This document shows, one piece after another, positions 14,617 to 23,324 of a stretch of DNA of 64,000 bases. The translations under genes and the position numbers were made by a program. The notes below the pieces were generated by a model. It had not been told where the DNA came from. It did not search any database and was given only the letters and a program-made list of their open reading frames with translations. Source of the DNA: Asanoa sp040676615 (GTDB lineage Bacteria; Actinomycetota; Actinomycetes; Mycobacteriales; Micromonosporaceae); NCBI RefSeq assembly GCF_040676615.1, contig NZ_JBFAPI010000016.1:116613-180612 (forward strand), read 5' to 3'. How positions within the stretch are numbered: the first letter of the stretch is position 1; each line of letters begins with the position of its first letter.

Positions 14617-17047
14617 CCAGCACGTCGCGCGCCTTCGAACCCTCGGACGGCCCGACGATGCCGCGCGTCTCCATCAGGTCCATCAGCCGGCCCGCCTTGG
14701 CGAAACCGACCCGCAGCTTGCGCTGGAGCATCGAGGTCGAGCCGAACTGCGAGGTGACCACCAACTCGATCGCCTGGATCAGCACGTCGAGGTCGTCGCC
14801 GATGTCTTCGTCGATCTTCTTCTTCGGGTCTTCGGGCTTGGTCAGCACGTCGGGGCGGAACTCCGGCTCGCGCTGCTTCTTGCAGAAGTTGACGATGTCG
14901 TTGATCTCGTTCTCGCCGACCCAGGCGCCCTGGATCCGGACCGGCTTGGACGCGCCCATCGGCAGGAACAGCCCGTCGCCGCGGCCGATCAGCTTCTCCG
15001 CGCCGGGCTGGTCGAGGATGACCCGCGAGTCGGCCAGTGACGAGGTCGCGAAGGCTAGCCGGGACGGCACGTTGGCCTTGATCAGGCCGGTGACAACGTC
15101 GACCGACGGGCGCTGGGTGGCCAGCACCAGGTGGATGCCGGCGGCCCGGGCGAGCTGGGTGATCCGGACGACCGAGTCTTCGACGTCGCGCGGCGCGACC
15201 ATCATCAGGTCGGCCAACTCGTCGACGACGACCAGCAGGTATGGATAAGGCCGGATCTCCCGCTCGCTGCCCGGTGGCGGCTTGATCTGCCCGGCCCGCA
15301 CCTTGCGGTTGTAGTCGTCGATGTGCCGGACGCCGGCCGCGGCCAGGTCGTCGTAGCGCATGTCCATCTCGCGGACGACCCAGTCGAGCGAGTCGGCCGC
15401 CTTCTTCGGATTGGTGATGATCGGCGTGACCAGGTGCGGGATGCCCTCGTACGCCGTCATCTCGACGCGTTTCGGGTCGATCAGCACCAGCCGCACCTCG
15501 TCGGGCGTGGCCCGGCTCAGGATCGAGACCAGCAGCGAGTTGAGGCACGACGACTTGCCGGCGCCGGTCGCCCCGGCGATCAGGATGTGCGGCATCTTCG
15601 CGAGGTTGGCGACCACGTAGCCGCCCTCGATGTCTTTGCCGAGCGCGACCACCATCGGGTGCGGGTCGGAGGTCGCCGCGTGCGAGCGCAGCACGTCGCC
15701 GAGCGCGACGTCTTCCCGGTCGGAGTTGGGGATCTCGACGCCGACCGCGCTCTTGCCCGGGATCGGGCTCAGGATCCGCACGTCGGGCGACTTGACCGCG
15801 TAGGCGATGTTGCGGGACAGCTGGGTGATCCGCTCGACCTTGGTGCCGCGACCGAGTTCGACCTCGTAGCGGGTGACCGTCGGGCCGCGGGTGAAGCCGG
15901 TGACCGCCGCGTCGACGTCGAACTGCTCGAAAACGCCCTGGAGCGCCGCGATCACCTCGTCGTTGGCCCGGCTGCGGGTCTTCGGCGCGCTGCCGCCGCG
16001 CAGCAGGTTCGGCGGGGGCAGCAAATAAGCGCCCTCGATCGCGTTGATCGCGAGTTGCTCGGCCCGGGTCGGCATCGGCGAGTGCGGCGGCGGCTGCTTG
16101 CGCACGGCGGGCACCTTCGCCGGCGGGGTGCGCGGCAGCGCGACCGTGTCGTGCACGACCTCGTCGTCGCCGATCTCGGCCGGCTCGTCGTCACCGAGGC
16201 CCAGCACCTTGCTGCTCTGCCGGCGCCGGGTCGACCGGCGGCGGGCGGCGGGCGGCGGCTCTTCCTCTTCCTCGAACTCGTCGTCTTCGTCGGTGCGGGC
16301 CGACGGCGGGGCCGGCCGGCCGAGCAGCACCGCGACCAGCATGCCGAGCCGCTCGGGCACCTTGTTGATCGGCGTCGCGGTCACCACCAGCACGCCGAAG
16401 AGCAGCAGCAACACCAGCAGCGGGACGGCGACCCACTGCGTGAACGCCCGCTCGAGCGCGGTGCCGAGGCCGGCGCCGATCAGGCCGCCGGCGTGGTCGC
16501 GCTGCGCGGTGTCGATCGGCGACTGGCCGATGTGCAGGATGCCGGCGACCGAGAGCAGCAGCGAGCCCCAGCCGACCAGGCCGCGGCCGCGGTGCTCGGG
16601 CTCGGCCAGCGGCCGCATCAGCCGGATCGCCCAGAACAGCAGCAGCACCGGGAGCGCGACCGCGATCGCGCCGATGAACAGCCGGACGCCGTCTTCGATC
16701 CGCTGGCCGACCGGGCCGGCGGCGGAGAACCAGACCGCGACGCCGGTCAGGATCGACAGGCCCAGCATGAGCAGGCCGGCGCCGTCGCGGCGGTGCTCGG
16801 GGTCGAGGTCGCGGGCGGTGGCGGCCTGCCGGCCGAGGCCGCGGACCACCCAGCCGACGCTGTGTGCGACTCCCATCCAGAGGGCACCCCCGGCCCGGCC
16901 CACCAGGACCGCCATGCCGTTGGGCTGTCGCCGGCGGTAGGTCGAGCGGGCCCGGGTGGTGCTGGTGGTGCGGCCGCGGGTGCTCGTGCCGGCCCGGCTC
17001 GGCGTCGCGGCGCGACGCCGGCTCGTCTGCGTCGCGCGGCCGGGCAT
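14567..17047 (-). CDS. ftsK: DNA translocase FtsK/SpoIIIE
   Basis: 826 residues from ATG 17047. Basic Arg/Thr-rich N-terminal tail (1-42), four membrane segments (about 85-240), an acidic/Pro linker (about 255-330), then the alpha-beta ATPase motor with Walker A AGATGAGKSS, Walker B LLVVVDELAD and the RPSVDVVTGLIK segment, and the C-terminal gamma winged helix (SMLQRKLRVGFAKAGRLMD) that reads KOPS-type polarity signals. It pumps chromosomal DNA through the closing septum. Same place as in the mycobacterial order (between pgsA and the rnj-dapA pair). Confidence 0.96.
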   Translation of the reverse strand: MPGRATQTSRRRAATPSRAGTSTRGRTTSTTRARSTYRRRQPNGMAVLVGRAGGALWMGVAHSVGWVVRGLGRQAATARDLDPEHRRDGAGLLMLGLSILTGVAVWFSAAGPVGQRIEDGVRLFIGAIAVALPVLLLFWAIRLMRPLAEPEHRGRGLVGWGSLLLSVAGILHIGQSPIDTAQRDHAGGLIGAGLGTALERAFTQWVAVPLLVLLLLFGVLVVTATPINKVPERLGMLVAVLLGRPAPPSARTDEDDEFEEEEEPPPAARRRSTRRRQSSKVLGLGDDEPAEIGDDEVVHDTVALPRTPPAKVPAVRKQPPPHSPMPTRAEQLAINAIEGAYLLPPPNLLRGGSAPKTRSRANDEVIAALQGVFEQFDVDAAVTGFTRGPTVTRYEVELGRGTKVERITQLSRNIAYAVKSPDVRILSPIPGKSAVGVEIPNSDREDVALGDVLRSHAATSDPHPMVVALGKDIEGGYVVANLAKMPHILIAGATGAGKSSCLNSLLVSILSRATPDEVRLVLIDPKRVEMTAYEGIPHLVTPIITNPKKAADSLDWVVREMDMRYDDLAAAGVRHIDDYNRKVRAGQIKPPPGSEREIRPYPYLLVVVDELADLMMVAPRDVEDSVVRITQLARAAGIHLVLATQRPSVDVVTGLIKANVPSRLAFATSSLADSRVILDQPGAEKLIGRGDGLFLPMGASKPVRIQGAWVGENEINDIVNFCKKQREPEFRPDVLTKPEDPKKKIDEDIGDDLDVLIQAIELVVTSQFGSTSMLQRKLRVGFAKAGRLMDLMETRGIVGPSEGSKARDVLVKPDELEETLAGLRVE

Positions 17048-17157
17048 GGTCTCACGGTAAGGGTGGCCCCGCCACGAGGCGCGCCACCACGCCGCGACAA
17101 TCGCTCGGCTTTCACAACAGTGGCTGACCGCGACCCGCCGCGCCTATCATCGCGGGC

Positions 17158-17586
17158 GTGGTATCGCCGGGCGGAACGCTGTTGCCCCTGACCAACGACC
17201 TGATCGCGGGCGTTCTCGACGGGCATGGCTACGCGTTCGCCCAGGACCCCGACGGTGACCTCGTGGGTCGCTGGGACGACAACCTGATCTACTTCTTCCG
17301 GCTCGGCCGCCAGGGCGAGATCCTCCAGGTCCGCACGCTGGTGAGCCGGGTCTTCGGCATCGACGACGTGCTGCCCCTCTACGACTTCTGCAACGCCTGG
17401 AACCAGGACAAGCTCTGGCCGAAGGCGTTTGTGCACGTCAACGACAACGGCACGGTCCGGGTGCTGGGCGAGGTGGTGGCCGACCTCGAGCAGGGCGTCA
17501 GCGCCGACCAGCTCGACCAGTTGCTCGCCTGCGGCATCACCAGCGGCTGCCAGCTCGCCGACGCGCTGGAAGGCTTGACCCTGTGA
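17158..17586 (+). CDS. YbjN domain protein
   Basis: 142 residues from GTG 17158. Almost the whole chain is one YbjN domain (sensory-transduction-regulator fold): LTNDLIAGVLDGHGYAF, GRWDDNLIYFFRLGRQGEILQVR, and YDFCNAWNQDKLWPKAFVHV. The YDFCNAWN-x2-K-x2-PKAFV block is repeated almost exactly at the end of the next gene. Known YbjN proteins affect motility and stress responses in enterobacteria; in actinobacteria the role is unknown. The stop overlaps the next start by four bases. Confidence 0.85.
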   Translation: MVSPGGTLLPLTNDLIAGVLDGHGYAFAQDPDGDLVGRWDDNLIYFFRLGRQGEILQVRTLVSRVFGIDDVLPLYDFCNAWNQDKLWPKAFVHVNDNGTVRVLGEVVADLEQGVSADQLDQLLACGITSGCQLADALEGLTL

Positions 17587-19124
17587 GCGATGCCCTGGCC
17601 GATGCCCGCGACCTGCCGCCCGGCCCCGAGAAGGTGGCCGAGCTCGACGCGGTGGTGTCCGCCGCCGACCGGGCCGGCGACGTGCGGCTCGGCTTCGAGG
17701 CCCGGTTGGACCTGATCGACGCCTGCCTCGACGCCGGCGAGCCGGCCCGGGTGCTCGGCCTGTTCGCCTGGGTCCGGGCGGCCGCCGACCGCGAGCCGAT
17801 GCTGTTCACCGACACCGAACTCGCGCTGCTGCGCTACTACCACCTCTGGGCGGTCGGCACGTTCCGGGCCTCCCCCGCGGTCGGCCGGGCCGAGGCCGAG
17901 GCGCTGCTCGACGACCTCGAACGCCGGTTCCGCGAAGACCAGCGCCCGCTGTTCGCCGTGTACCGGCTGCGCGCGGAGCTGGCCGACCACGTGGGCGACG
18001 TGGCCGCGGCCAAGAAGTGGCTGGCCCAGTGCGACGCGGAGCTGCCGCCGCCCGACGACCCGGAGTGGTTCGCCGACGACCGGGCCGCCGGCGACACCGG
18101 CTTCTGCGCGGCCTGCTACCCCGCCGACCGGGCCTTCCTGCACGCGGCGTGGGGCGAGTGGCAGGCGGCGGTCGACGCCGTCGAGCCGGTTCTCCGCGCC
18201 GCCGCCGCGTGCCCCGAGCAGCCGGAACGCGCGCTGGCCGCGGCGATGATCCCCTACCTGCACCTGGGCCGGTTCGACGAGGCGGCGGCGGCGCACCTGC
18301 GTTCCTACCGCCGGCACCGACTCGACCGGGCGTCGTTCCCGCTGCTCCCCGAGCACCTGCGGTTCTGCGCCCTGGCCGGGCTGGCCGGGCGCGGCGTCGA
18401 CCTGCTCACCACCCACCTCGGCGACCTCGACGAGCCGACCGACGAGCTGACGGCGATGCGCTTCGCCGCGGCCGGCACGCTGGTCTGCCGGCGGGCCACC
18501 GCGGAGGGGATGGGCGACCGGCGGGTGCACCGGCCCACCTGGGGCGACCGACCGGCCGCCGACCTGTCGGTGCGCGAGCTGGGCACCGTGCTCGCGGGGG
18601 TGGCGGCCACCCTGGCCGCCCGGTTCGACGCCCGCAACGGCACCGACCACCAGTCCCGGCTGGTCGGCGACTGGCTGGCCGAGCTGCCGGTCGCCGCGAT
18701 CCGGCTCGACGAGACCCCGGTCAGCCCGCTGACCCTTGAATCGATCATGGAAGTGCTCGACGAGCGCGACGACCGCTACACGGTCGACGACGACGGGATC
18801 GTCAGCGGCCGCTGGCCCGGCAGCTACATCCAGTTCGAGCGGCTCGGCGAGCGGCAGGAGATCCTCCAGGTGCGGGTGGTGGCCGAGCGCAGCCTGCCGG
18901 CGGCCCGGATCGCCGAGGCCTACGAGTTCTGCAACGCCTGGAACCACGACAAGCTCATGCCGAAGGCCTACGTGCACGACGCGGGCGAGGGCCACCTGTT
19001 GCTGGCCGGCGACGTGACCACCGACCTCGAACACGGCGCGACGGCCGGCCAGTTGGCCGCCCTGATCAACGCGGCGGTGGCCACCGGCACCGCGTTCGCC
19101 GCGGCCGTGGCCGAGCTGCCCTAA
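17583..19124 (+). CDS. Helical-repeat protein with C-terminal YbjN domain
   Basis: 513 residues from GTG 17583 (GTGA overlap with the upstream YbjN gene). Residues 1-370 are an Ala/Leu-rich helical array that reads like degenerate TPR-type repeats; residues about 380-513 form a YbjN domain paralogous to the preceding protein (YEFCNAWNHDKLMPKAYVHD against YDFCNAWNQDKLWPKAFVHV). Probably arose by duplication of the YbjN unit, and may form a heteromeric complex with its neighbour. Cytoplasmic; function unknown. Its stop overlaps the convergent DUF2784 gene by four bases. Confidence 0.82.
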   Translation: MSDALADARDLPPGPEKVAELDAVVSAADRAGDVRLGFEARLDLIDACLDAGEPARVLGLFAWVRAAADREPMLFTDTELALLRYYHLWAVGTFRASPAVGRAEAEALLDDLERRFREDQRPLFAVYRLRAELADHVGDVAAAKKWLAQCDAELPPPDDPEWFADDRAAGDTGFCAACYPADRAFLHAAWGEWQAAVDAVEPVLRAAAACPEQPERALAAAMIPYLHLGRFDEAAAAHLRSYRRHRLDRASFPLLPEHLRFCALAGLAGRGVDLLTTHLGDLDEPTDELTAMRFAAAGTLVCRRATAEGMGDRRVHRPTWGDRPAADLSVRELGTVLAGVAATLAARFDARNGTDHQSRLVGDWLAELPVAAIRLDETPVSPLTLESIMEVLDERDDRYTVDDDGIVSGRWPGSYIQFERLGERQEILQVRVVAERSLPAARIAEAYEFCNAWNHDKLMPKAYVHDAGEGHLLLAGDVTTDLEHGATAGQLAALINAAVATGTAFAAAVAELP

Positions 19125-19519
19125 CCCACCTTCTGGCCGACACCGACGGCGTCGGCCCGGGCCCGGGCGCGGCGCCGGCGGAGCACGAAGAAGCCCACGT
19201 AGGAGACGAGCACGATCAGCGCCAGCACCGCCTGCGCGATGTGCACGAACCGCTCCGGATAGAGCACGCCCTCGATGTAGGTGTCGACGAAGCCCCTGGT
19301 CAGCGGCGCCTCACCGGCGTGACCGCGGGCCCAGTTCTGCCCGTAGGTCAGTGGGCAGTTGAGGCCGAAGCCGATCAGCGCGATGCCCCAGCCGATGGCC
19401 GGGAGGTGGAACCAGATGGCCTTCGGCCACTTCCAGGCCAGAAAACCGCCGAGCAGCACGTACGCCATGAAGGCGAAGTGCAGAGCCAGGAAGACGGTCG
19501 CGAGCTCTTTCCAACCCAC
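19121..19519 (-). CDS. DUF2784 membrane protein
   Basis: 132 residues from GTG 19519. Three or four hydrophobic segments, with the DUF2784 hallmarks: FHLPAIGWGIALIGFGLNCPLTYGQNW after the second segment, and GFVDTYIEGVLYPERFVH before the last. Function of the family is unknown. It stands alone between convergent and same-strand neighbours; the gap to the glutamine amidotransferase stop is 54 bases. Confidence 0.85.
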   Translation of the reverse strand: MGWKELATVFLALHFAFMAYVLLGGFLAWKWPKAIWFHLPAIGWGIALIGFGLNCPLTYGQNWARGHAGEAPLTRGFVDTYIEGVLYPERFVHIAQAVLALIVLVSYVGFFVLRRRRARARADAVGVGQKVG

Positions 19520-19573
19520 GCCTGCGAGCGTATGACGGATCTCGCGGCCGTTTCGTGAGTACGCGAACCCGGC

Positions 19574-20410
19574 TTACCGCGGGTTGAAGTCGGACATCTG
19601 GTCCTGACCCCGATAGATGACGCCATAGCTCGACTCCGGCACCTCGACGAACGCGTCCGGCAGAACGCCCAGCGGCTCTGAAACCACCAGCCGGGCCCCG
19701 TCCGGGATGCGCCGCAGGTTCTCCACCTCCGGGTGCAACGCGCGCAGGTCGGTGACGTCGCGCGAGTAGAACAGGGTCCGCGACCGGTGCGCGCTCGAAT
19801 AGCGGAAAGCCCAGATCCGCTCCCCCTCGGTGGTGGCCACGGTCATCTGCACCGGGTCCTGGATGCCGTGCCGTGCGGCGGTCGCCTCGACGAAGCCGAC
19901 CGCCCGCTCCACCGCCGTCACCGGGTCGTCGCGCAGCCCGTACGTCAGCGCCAGGTAGAACAGCGCCTCGGAGTCGGTGGTGCCCTGGACGTGCGGGTAG
20001 AGCGCCGGGTCGACAGCCAGCAGCAGGTCGCGCCGCATCGTGGCGAAGTCGCGCACCGACCCGTTGTGCATCCACAGCCAGCGCTCGTGCCGGAACGGGT
20101 GGCAGTTGGTCTCCTGCACGGCCGTGCCCGAAGAGGCCCGCACGTGCGCGAAGAACAGCGGTGAGCGGATGTGCTCGGCCAGGTCGCGCAGGTTCAGGTC
20201 GCTCCACGCCGGCAGGATGCCGCGGAACCGGCCGGGCGTCTGCTCCTCGACCGGGTCGGTCGGATACCAGCCGATCCCGAAGCCGTCGCCGTTGGTCGTC
20301 TCGGCGCCCATCTCGGCGTGCTGACTCTGGTCGATCAACGAGTGCTCGGGCTTGTAGAGCAGGGTGTCGAGCGGGATCGGCGATCCGGAGTACGCCAGCC
20401 AGCGGCACAT
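19574..20410 (-). CDS. Class II glutamine amidotransferase (YafJ-type)
   Basis: 278 residues from ATG 20410. The chain begins MCRWLAYSG, so the N-terminal nucleophile C2 of an Ntn-type glutaminase is exposed after Met removal; GDGFGIGWYP, FAHVRASSGTAVQETNCHPF and WMHNGSV are the substrate-pocket motifs. Only the glutaminase domain is present, with no synthetase partner domain. EgtC of ergothioneine synthesis is a related family, but no egtB/egtD genes are near. Encoded 15 bases after the glutamate decarboxylase gene, so it may release glutamate from glutamine for it or for acid resistance (inference). Confidence 0.88.
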   Translation of the reverse strand: MCRWLAYSGSPIPLDTLLYKPEHSLIDQSQHAEMGAETTNGDGFGIGWYPTDPVEEQTPGRFRGILPAWSDLNLRDLAEHIRSPLFFAHVRASSGTAVQETNCHPFRHERWLWMHNGSVRDFATMRRDLLLAVDPALYPHVQGTTDSEALFYLALTYGLRDDPVTAVERAVGFVEATAARHGIQDPVQMTVATTEGERIWAFRYSSAHRSRTLFYSRDVTDLRALHPEVENLRRIPDGARLVVSEPLGVLPDAFVEVPESSYGVIYRGQDQMSDFNPR

Positions 20411-20425
20411 GGGAAGACAGCCCTT

Positions 20426-21820
20426 TCAGTGGTGGAACGAGGACGCGTCGGCGGCCGACCGGCGCGGCCCGGGCTGCCGCTCCAGTTCGGCCAGCGCCCG
20501 CGCGAGGTCGGCGAGCAGCAGATCGGCCATGTCGTGCGAGAAGCCGTTGCGCACCACGACCCGCAGCACGGCGAGGTCGGTGCGATCCTTCGGGAACGTG
20601 TAGGCCGGCACCAGCCAACCGGTCTCCCGCAACGCCCGGGACACATCGAAGACGTTGTACGCCGTGACGTGCGGCGCCGTGGTGAACGCGAACACCGGTA
20701 GCTGGTCGCCGCGGCTGACCAGCCGGAACTGGCCGGTGTCGGCGATCTTCCCGGCCAGGTAGGTGGCCACGTCGCGGGACGCCTGCTGCACCGCCCGGAA
20801 GCCCTCGCGGCCGAGCCGCAGGAACATGTAGTACTGCGCGATCACCTCGGCACCGGGCCGGGAGAAGTTGAGCGCGAACGTAGGCATGCTGCCGCCCAGG
20901 TAGTTGACCTCGAAGACCAACTCCTCCGGGAGCAGTCGCCGCTGCCGCCAGAGCACCCAGCCGACGCCCGGGTAGACCAGGCCGTACTTGTGACCACTGG
21001 TGTTGATCGAGGTGACCCGTTCGAGCCGGAAGTCCCAGACCAGGTCCGGGTCCAGGAAGGGCGCGATCATCGCGCCGGACGCGCCGTCGACGTGGATCGG
21101 GATGTCCCAGCCCTTCGCCCGCTGCACCTCGTCGAGCGCGGCGGCGATCTCCGCGACCGGCTCGTAGGAACCGTCGAACGTGGACCCGAGCACGGCGACC
21201 ACGCCGATGGTGTTCTCGTCGCAGCGGGCGACCGCCTCGGCCGCGGAGAGGTGGAACCGGTCGCCCTCCATCGGCACCAGGCGCGGCTCGACCTCCCAGT
21301 AGTTGCAGAACTTCTCCCAGCAGACCTGCACGTTGCCGCCCATGACCAGGTTGGGCCGGCCGCCCATGGCACCCTTGGCCCAGCGCCGCTTGAGCGCCAT
21401 GCCGGCGAGCATGCAGGCCTCGCTGGACCCGGTCGTCGAGCAGCCGATGGTGTCGGCCGGGTCGGGCGCGTGCCAGAGGTCGGCCAGGACCGTCACGCAG
21501 CGCCGCTCGATCTCGGCGGTCAGCGGGTACTCGTCTTTGTCGATCATGTTCTTGTCGGCGCACTCGGCCATCAGCACGCCGGCCTGCGGCTCCATCCAGG
21601 TGGTCACGAACGTGGCCAGGTTCAGCGCGGCGTTGCCGTCGAGCAGCAACTCGTCGTGGATGAGTTGGTAGGCGACGTCGGCCGGCACCGGGTCGGCACC
21701 GAGCGCGTCGATCGGCGGCGTGATCTCCCGGGCGATGTCCGGGTTGGCGACCGTCGCCACGATGTTGCCGGCCCGGTGGGGCGGCCGGGCGTCGGGCGTC
21801 TTCCCCCTGTGCAACGCCAT
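20426..21820 (-). CDS. gadB: Glutamate decarboxylase
   Basis: 464 residues from ATG 21820. Group II PLP decarboxylase with the cofactor lysine at K278 (SINTSGHKYG), HVDGASG (D245) and the CSTTGSSEA segment. GadB-specific features are the N-terminal ITPPIDALGADPVPADVAYQLIHDE and the WMEPQA stretch; the C-terminal tail includes HH (463-464), like the GadB plug histidine at the extreme end. Reaction: glutamate plus a proton to GABA and CO2, usually for acid resistance. No antiporter gene (gadC) lies nearby. Paired with a stand-alone glutaminase-type gene. Confidence 0.94.
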   Translation of the reverse strand: MALHRGKTPDARPPHRAGNIVATVANPDIAREITPPIDALGADPVPADVAYQLIHDELLLDGNAALNLATFVTTWMEPQAGVLMAECADKNMIDKDEYPLTAEIERRCVTVLADLWHAPDPADTIGCSTTGSSEACMLAGMALKRRWAKGAMGGRPNLVMGGNVQVCWEKFCNYWEVEPRLVPMEGDRFHLSAAEAVARCDENTIGVVAVLGSTFDGSYEPVAEIAAALDEVQRAKGWDIPIHVDGASGAMIAPFLDPDLVWDFRLERVTSINTSGHKYGLVYPGVGWVLWRQRRLLPEELVFEVNYLGGSMPTFALNFSRPGAEVIAQYYMFLRLGREGFRAVQQASRDVATYLAGKIADTGQFRLVSRGDQLPVFAFTTAPHVTAYNVFDVSRALRETGWLVPAYTFPKDRTDLAVLRVVVRNGFSHDMADLLLADLARALAELERQPGPRRSAADASSFHH

Positions 21821-21940
21821 CCGGGCCTCCTCGGTCGTCCGACCCGTTCAGGCTATTGCGCCGGGCTCGCGACCGATGTCGGATTTGCCGGTTCGATAAA
21901 TCGCTTGATCACCTTCGCGCCCCTCCGGTACGAACACGGC

Positions 21941-22468
21941 ATGCTGCGTGGCGAAAAGGTGCTCCTGCGGGCCCGGCACGACGACGACGTGCCGGCGCTG
22001 CACGCCGCACTGCACGACGACGTCGCGATCCGGTCCCGGGCCGACACCCGGCCCTGGCGGCCGACGCCGGTCGGCTCGTCGCCGTTCGTGCCCAAACCGC
22101 CCAGCGACGAGGCGGCCGTCTTCACCGTGGTGCGGCTGGCCGACGACGCCGTCGCCGGCTCGGCACTGCTGTGGGGCATCGACGTGCACAACCGGCTGGC
22201 CCACGTGGGCATCTCGCTGCTGCCCGCGATGCGCGGCAGCGGCCTGGGCAGCGACACCGTCCGGGTGCTGTGCCGCTACGCCTTCCAGACCCTGGGCCTG
22301 CACCGGTTGGGGTTGGAGACGCTCGCCGACAACGCCGCGATGATCGGCGCGGCCGAGCGGGTCGGCTTCCGTCGTGAAGGGACCCTGCGCGACAACGGCT
22401 GGGTCGACGGAGAGTTCGTCGACGAAGCGATCTTCGGCCTGCTCGCGGGCGAGTTCGAGCAGGCCTGA
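21941..22468 (+). CDS. GNAT family N-acetyltransferase (RimJ/RimL-like)
   Basis: 175 residues from ATG 21941. Layout is that of the RimJ/RimL subgroup: LRGEKVLLRARHDDDVPALHAAL at the front, LAHVGISLLPAMRGSGLGSDTVRVLCRYAF as CoA-binding strand and helix, and LGLETLADNAAMIGAAERVGFRREGTLRDN. Such proteins acetylate N-terminal or small-molecule amines; the target is unknown. Divergent from the gadB gene with 120 bases between starts, which should hold both promoters; I could not assign boxes there. Confidence 0.88.
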   Translation: MLRGEKVLLRARHDDDVPALHAALHDDVAIRSRADTRPWRPTPVGSSPFVPKPPSDEAAVFTVVRLADDAVAGSALLWGIDVHNRLAHVGISLLPAMRGSGLGSDTVRVLCRYAFQTLGLHRLGLETLADNAAMIGAAERVGFRREGTLRDNGWVDGEFVDEAIFGLLAGEFEQA

Positions 22469-22532
22469 GCCTCATACCTGTCCCGCTCCTGGGGGATTTG
22501 GCGCAGCCGTACACACCGGTAACTTCGGGCAT

Positions 22533-23324
22533 ATGGCCTGGTTCCTCAACCCCGCGTTGACCCGCTTCCGCAACGAGGTCGACAGCCGCTGGCCGCGCCG
22601 CGACCGGACCTCCGACGGCACCATCGGCGACCTCGCGCACCAGGCGACCAGTTCCGACCACAACCCCGACCGCGACGGTTCCGTCGACGCCTGGGACATG
22701 GACGTCGACGGCGTCGACGTGCAGAAGGTCATCGCCGCCGCGCTCAAGCACGAGTCGATCCAATACGTGATCTACAACCGGCGGATCACCAGCCGGTCCT
22801 GGGGGCTGGGCACCTGGCGGCCCTACACCGGTCCCAGCCCGCACACCGAACACGTGCACTTCAACACCAGGGAATCGCACGAGAACAGCACCAAACCCTG
22901 GTTCACCGATCAGCCGGAGGACGACATGTTCGAGGCCCGTGACCGCGACGCCCTGACCAGCGCGAACTTCCGTGCCCTGGGGATCTACCAGGATCTGGAC
23001 ACGGTCAGCTTCAAGGTCAGCAACGGCAGCGTCCACACCGAGCGCAACGTGGCCAAGGCGGCCCGGATCGCTCTGGAGCAGAAGGTCTCGGCCGTGCTCA
23101 CCGCGCTGTCCAGCGTCGACGAGGCGGTCGCCGCACAGTTGCGCGGTCAGTTCGCCGAGATCGACGCCGGCTTCGCGGAGACGAAGGCCGCGATCGACGG
23201 CGTCGACGAGGCGGTCCTCGAAGGACTCGGTGCGCTGTCGACCCCCGAGGAGCAGGCCAAGACGCTGCGTGTCGTGCTCGGCGACCGGGCCAAGGAGATC
23301 GGGCTGCTGCTATCCCAGGGCTGA
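22533..23324 (+). CDS. Phage-lysin-like M15 family protein with helical tail
   Basis: 263 residues from ATG 22533. Residues 1-115 look like the D-Ala-D-Ala/endopeptidase (M15-like) domain common in actinophage lysins: SDHNPDRDG (H43), WDMDVDG (D55/D57), QYVIYNRRITSR and PHTEHVHF (H104, H107, H109). Residues about 150-263 are helical with repeated DEAVAAQL/DEAVLEGL patterns, perhaps a coiled-coil or oligomerisation part. No signal peptide, so as in phages it would need a holin-type or lysis route. No other phage gene is near. May be a domesticated phage gene. Its 3' end overlaps the convergent phosphotransferase gene by 15 bases. Confidence 0.7.
   Translation: MAWFLNPALTRFRNEVDSRWPRRDRTSDGTIGDLAHQATSSDHNPDRDGSVDAWDMDVDGVDVQKVIAAALKHESIQYVIYNRRITSRSWGLGTWRPYTGPSPHTEHVHFNTRESHENSTKPWFTDQPEDDMFEARDRDALTSANFRALGIYQDLDTVSFKVSNGSVHTERNVAKAARIALEQKVSAVLTALSSVDEAVAAQLRGQFAEIDAGFAETKAAIDGVDEAVLEGLGALSTPEEQAKTLRVVLGDRAKEIGLLLSQG

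Noticed and set aside
15131..17191. Long plus-strand open frame opposite ftsK
   Set aside because: The real product on the minus strand has all FtsK motifs; the plus frame is a GC-skew shadow with no family and His/Arg/Asp-rich composition.
19574..20410. Ergothioneine gene egtC
   Set aside because: Fold is shared, but egtB, egtD and egtE are not adjacent and the gene pairs with gadB.
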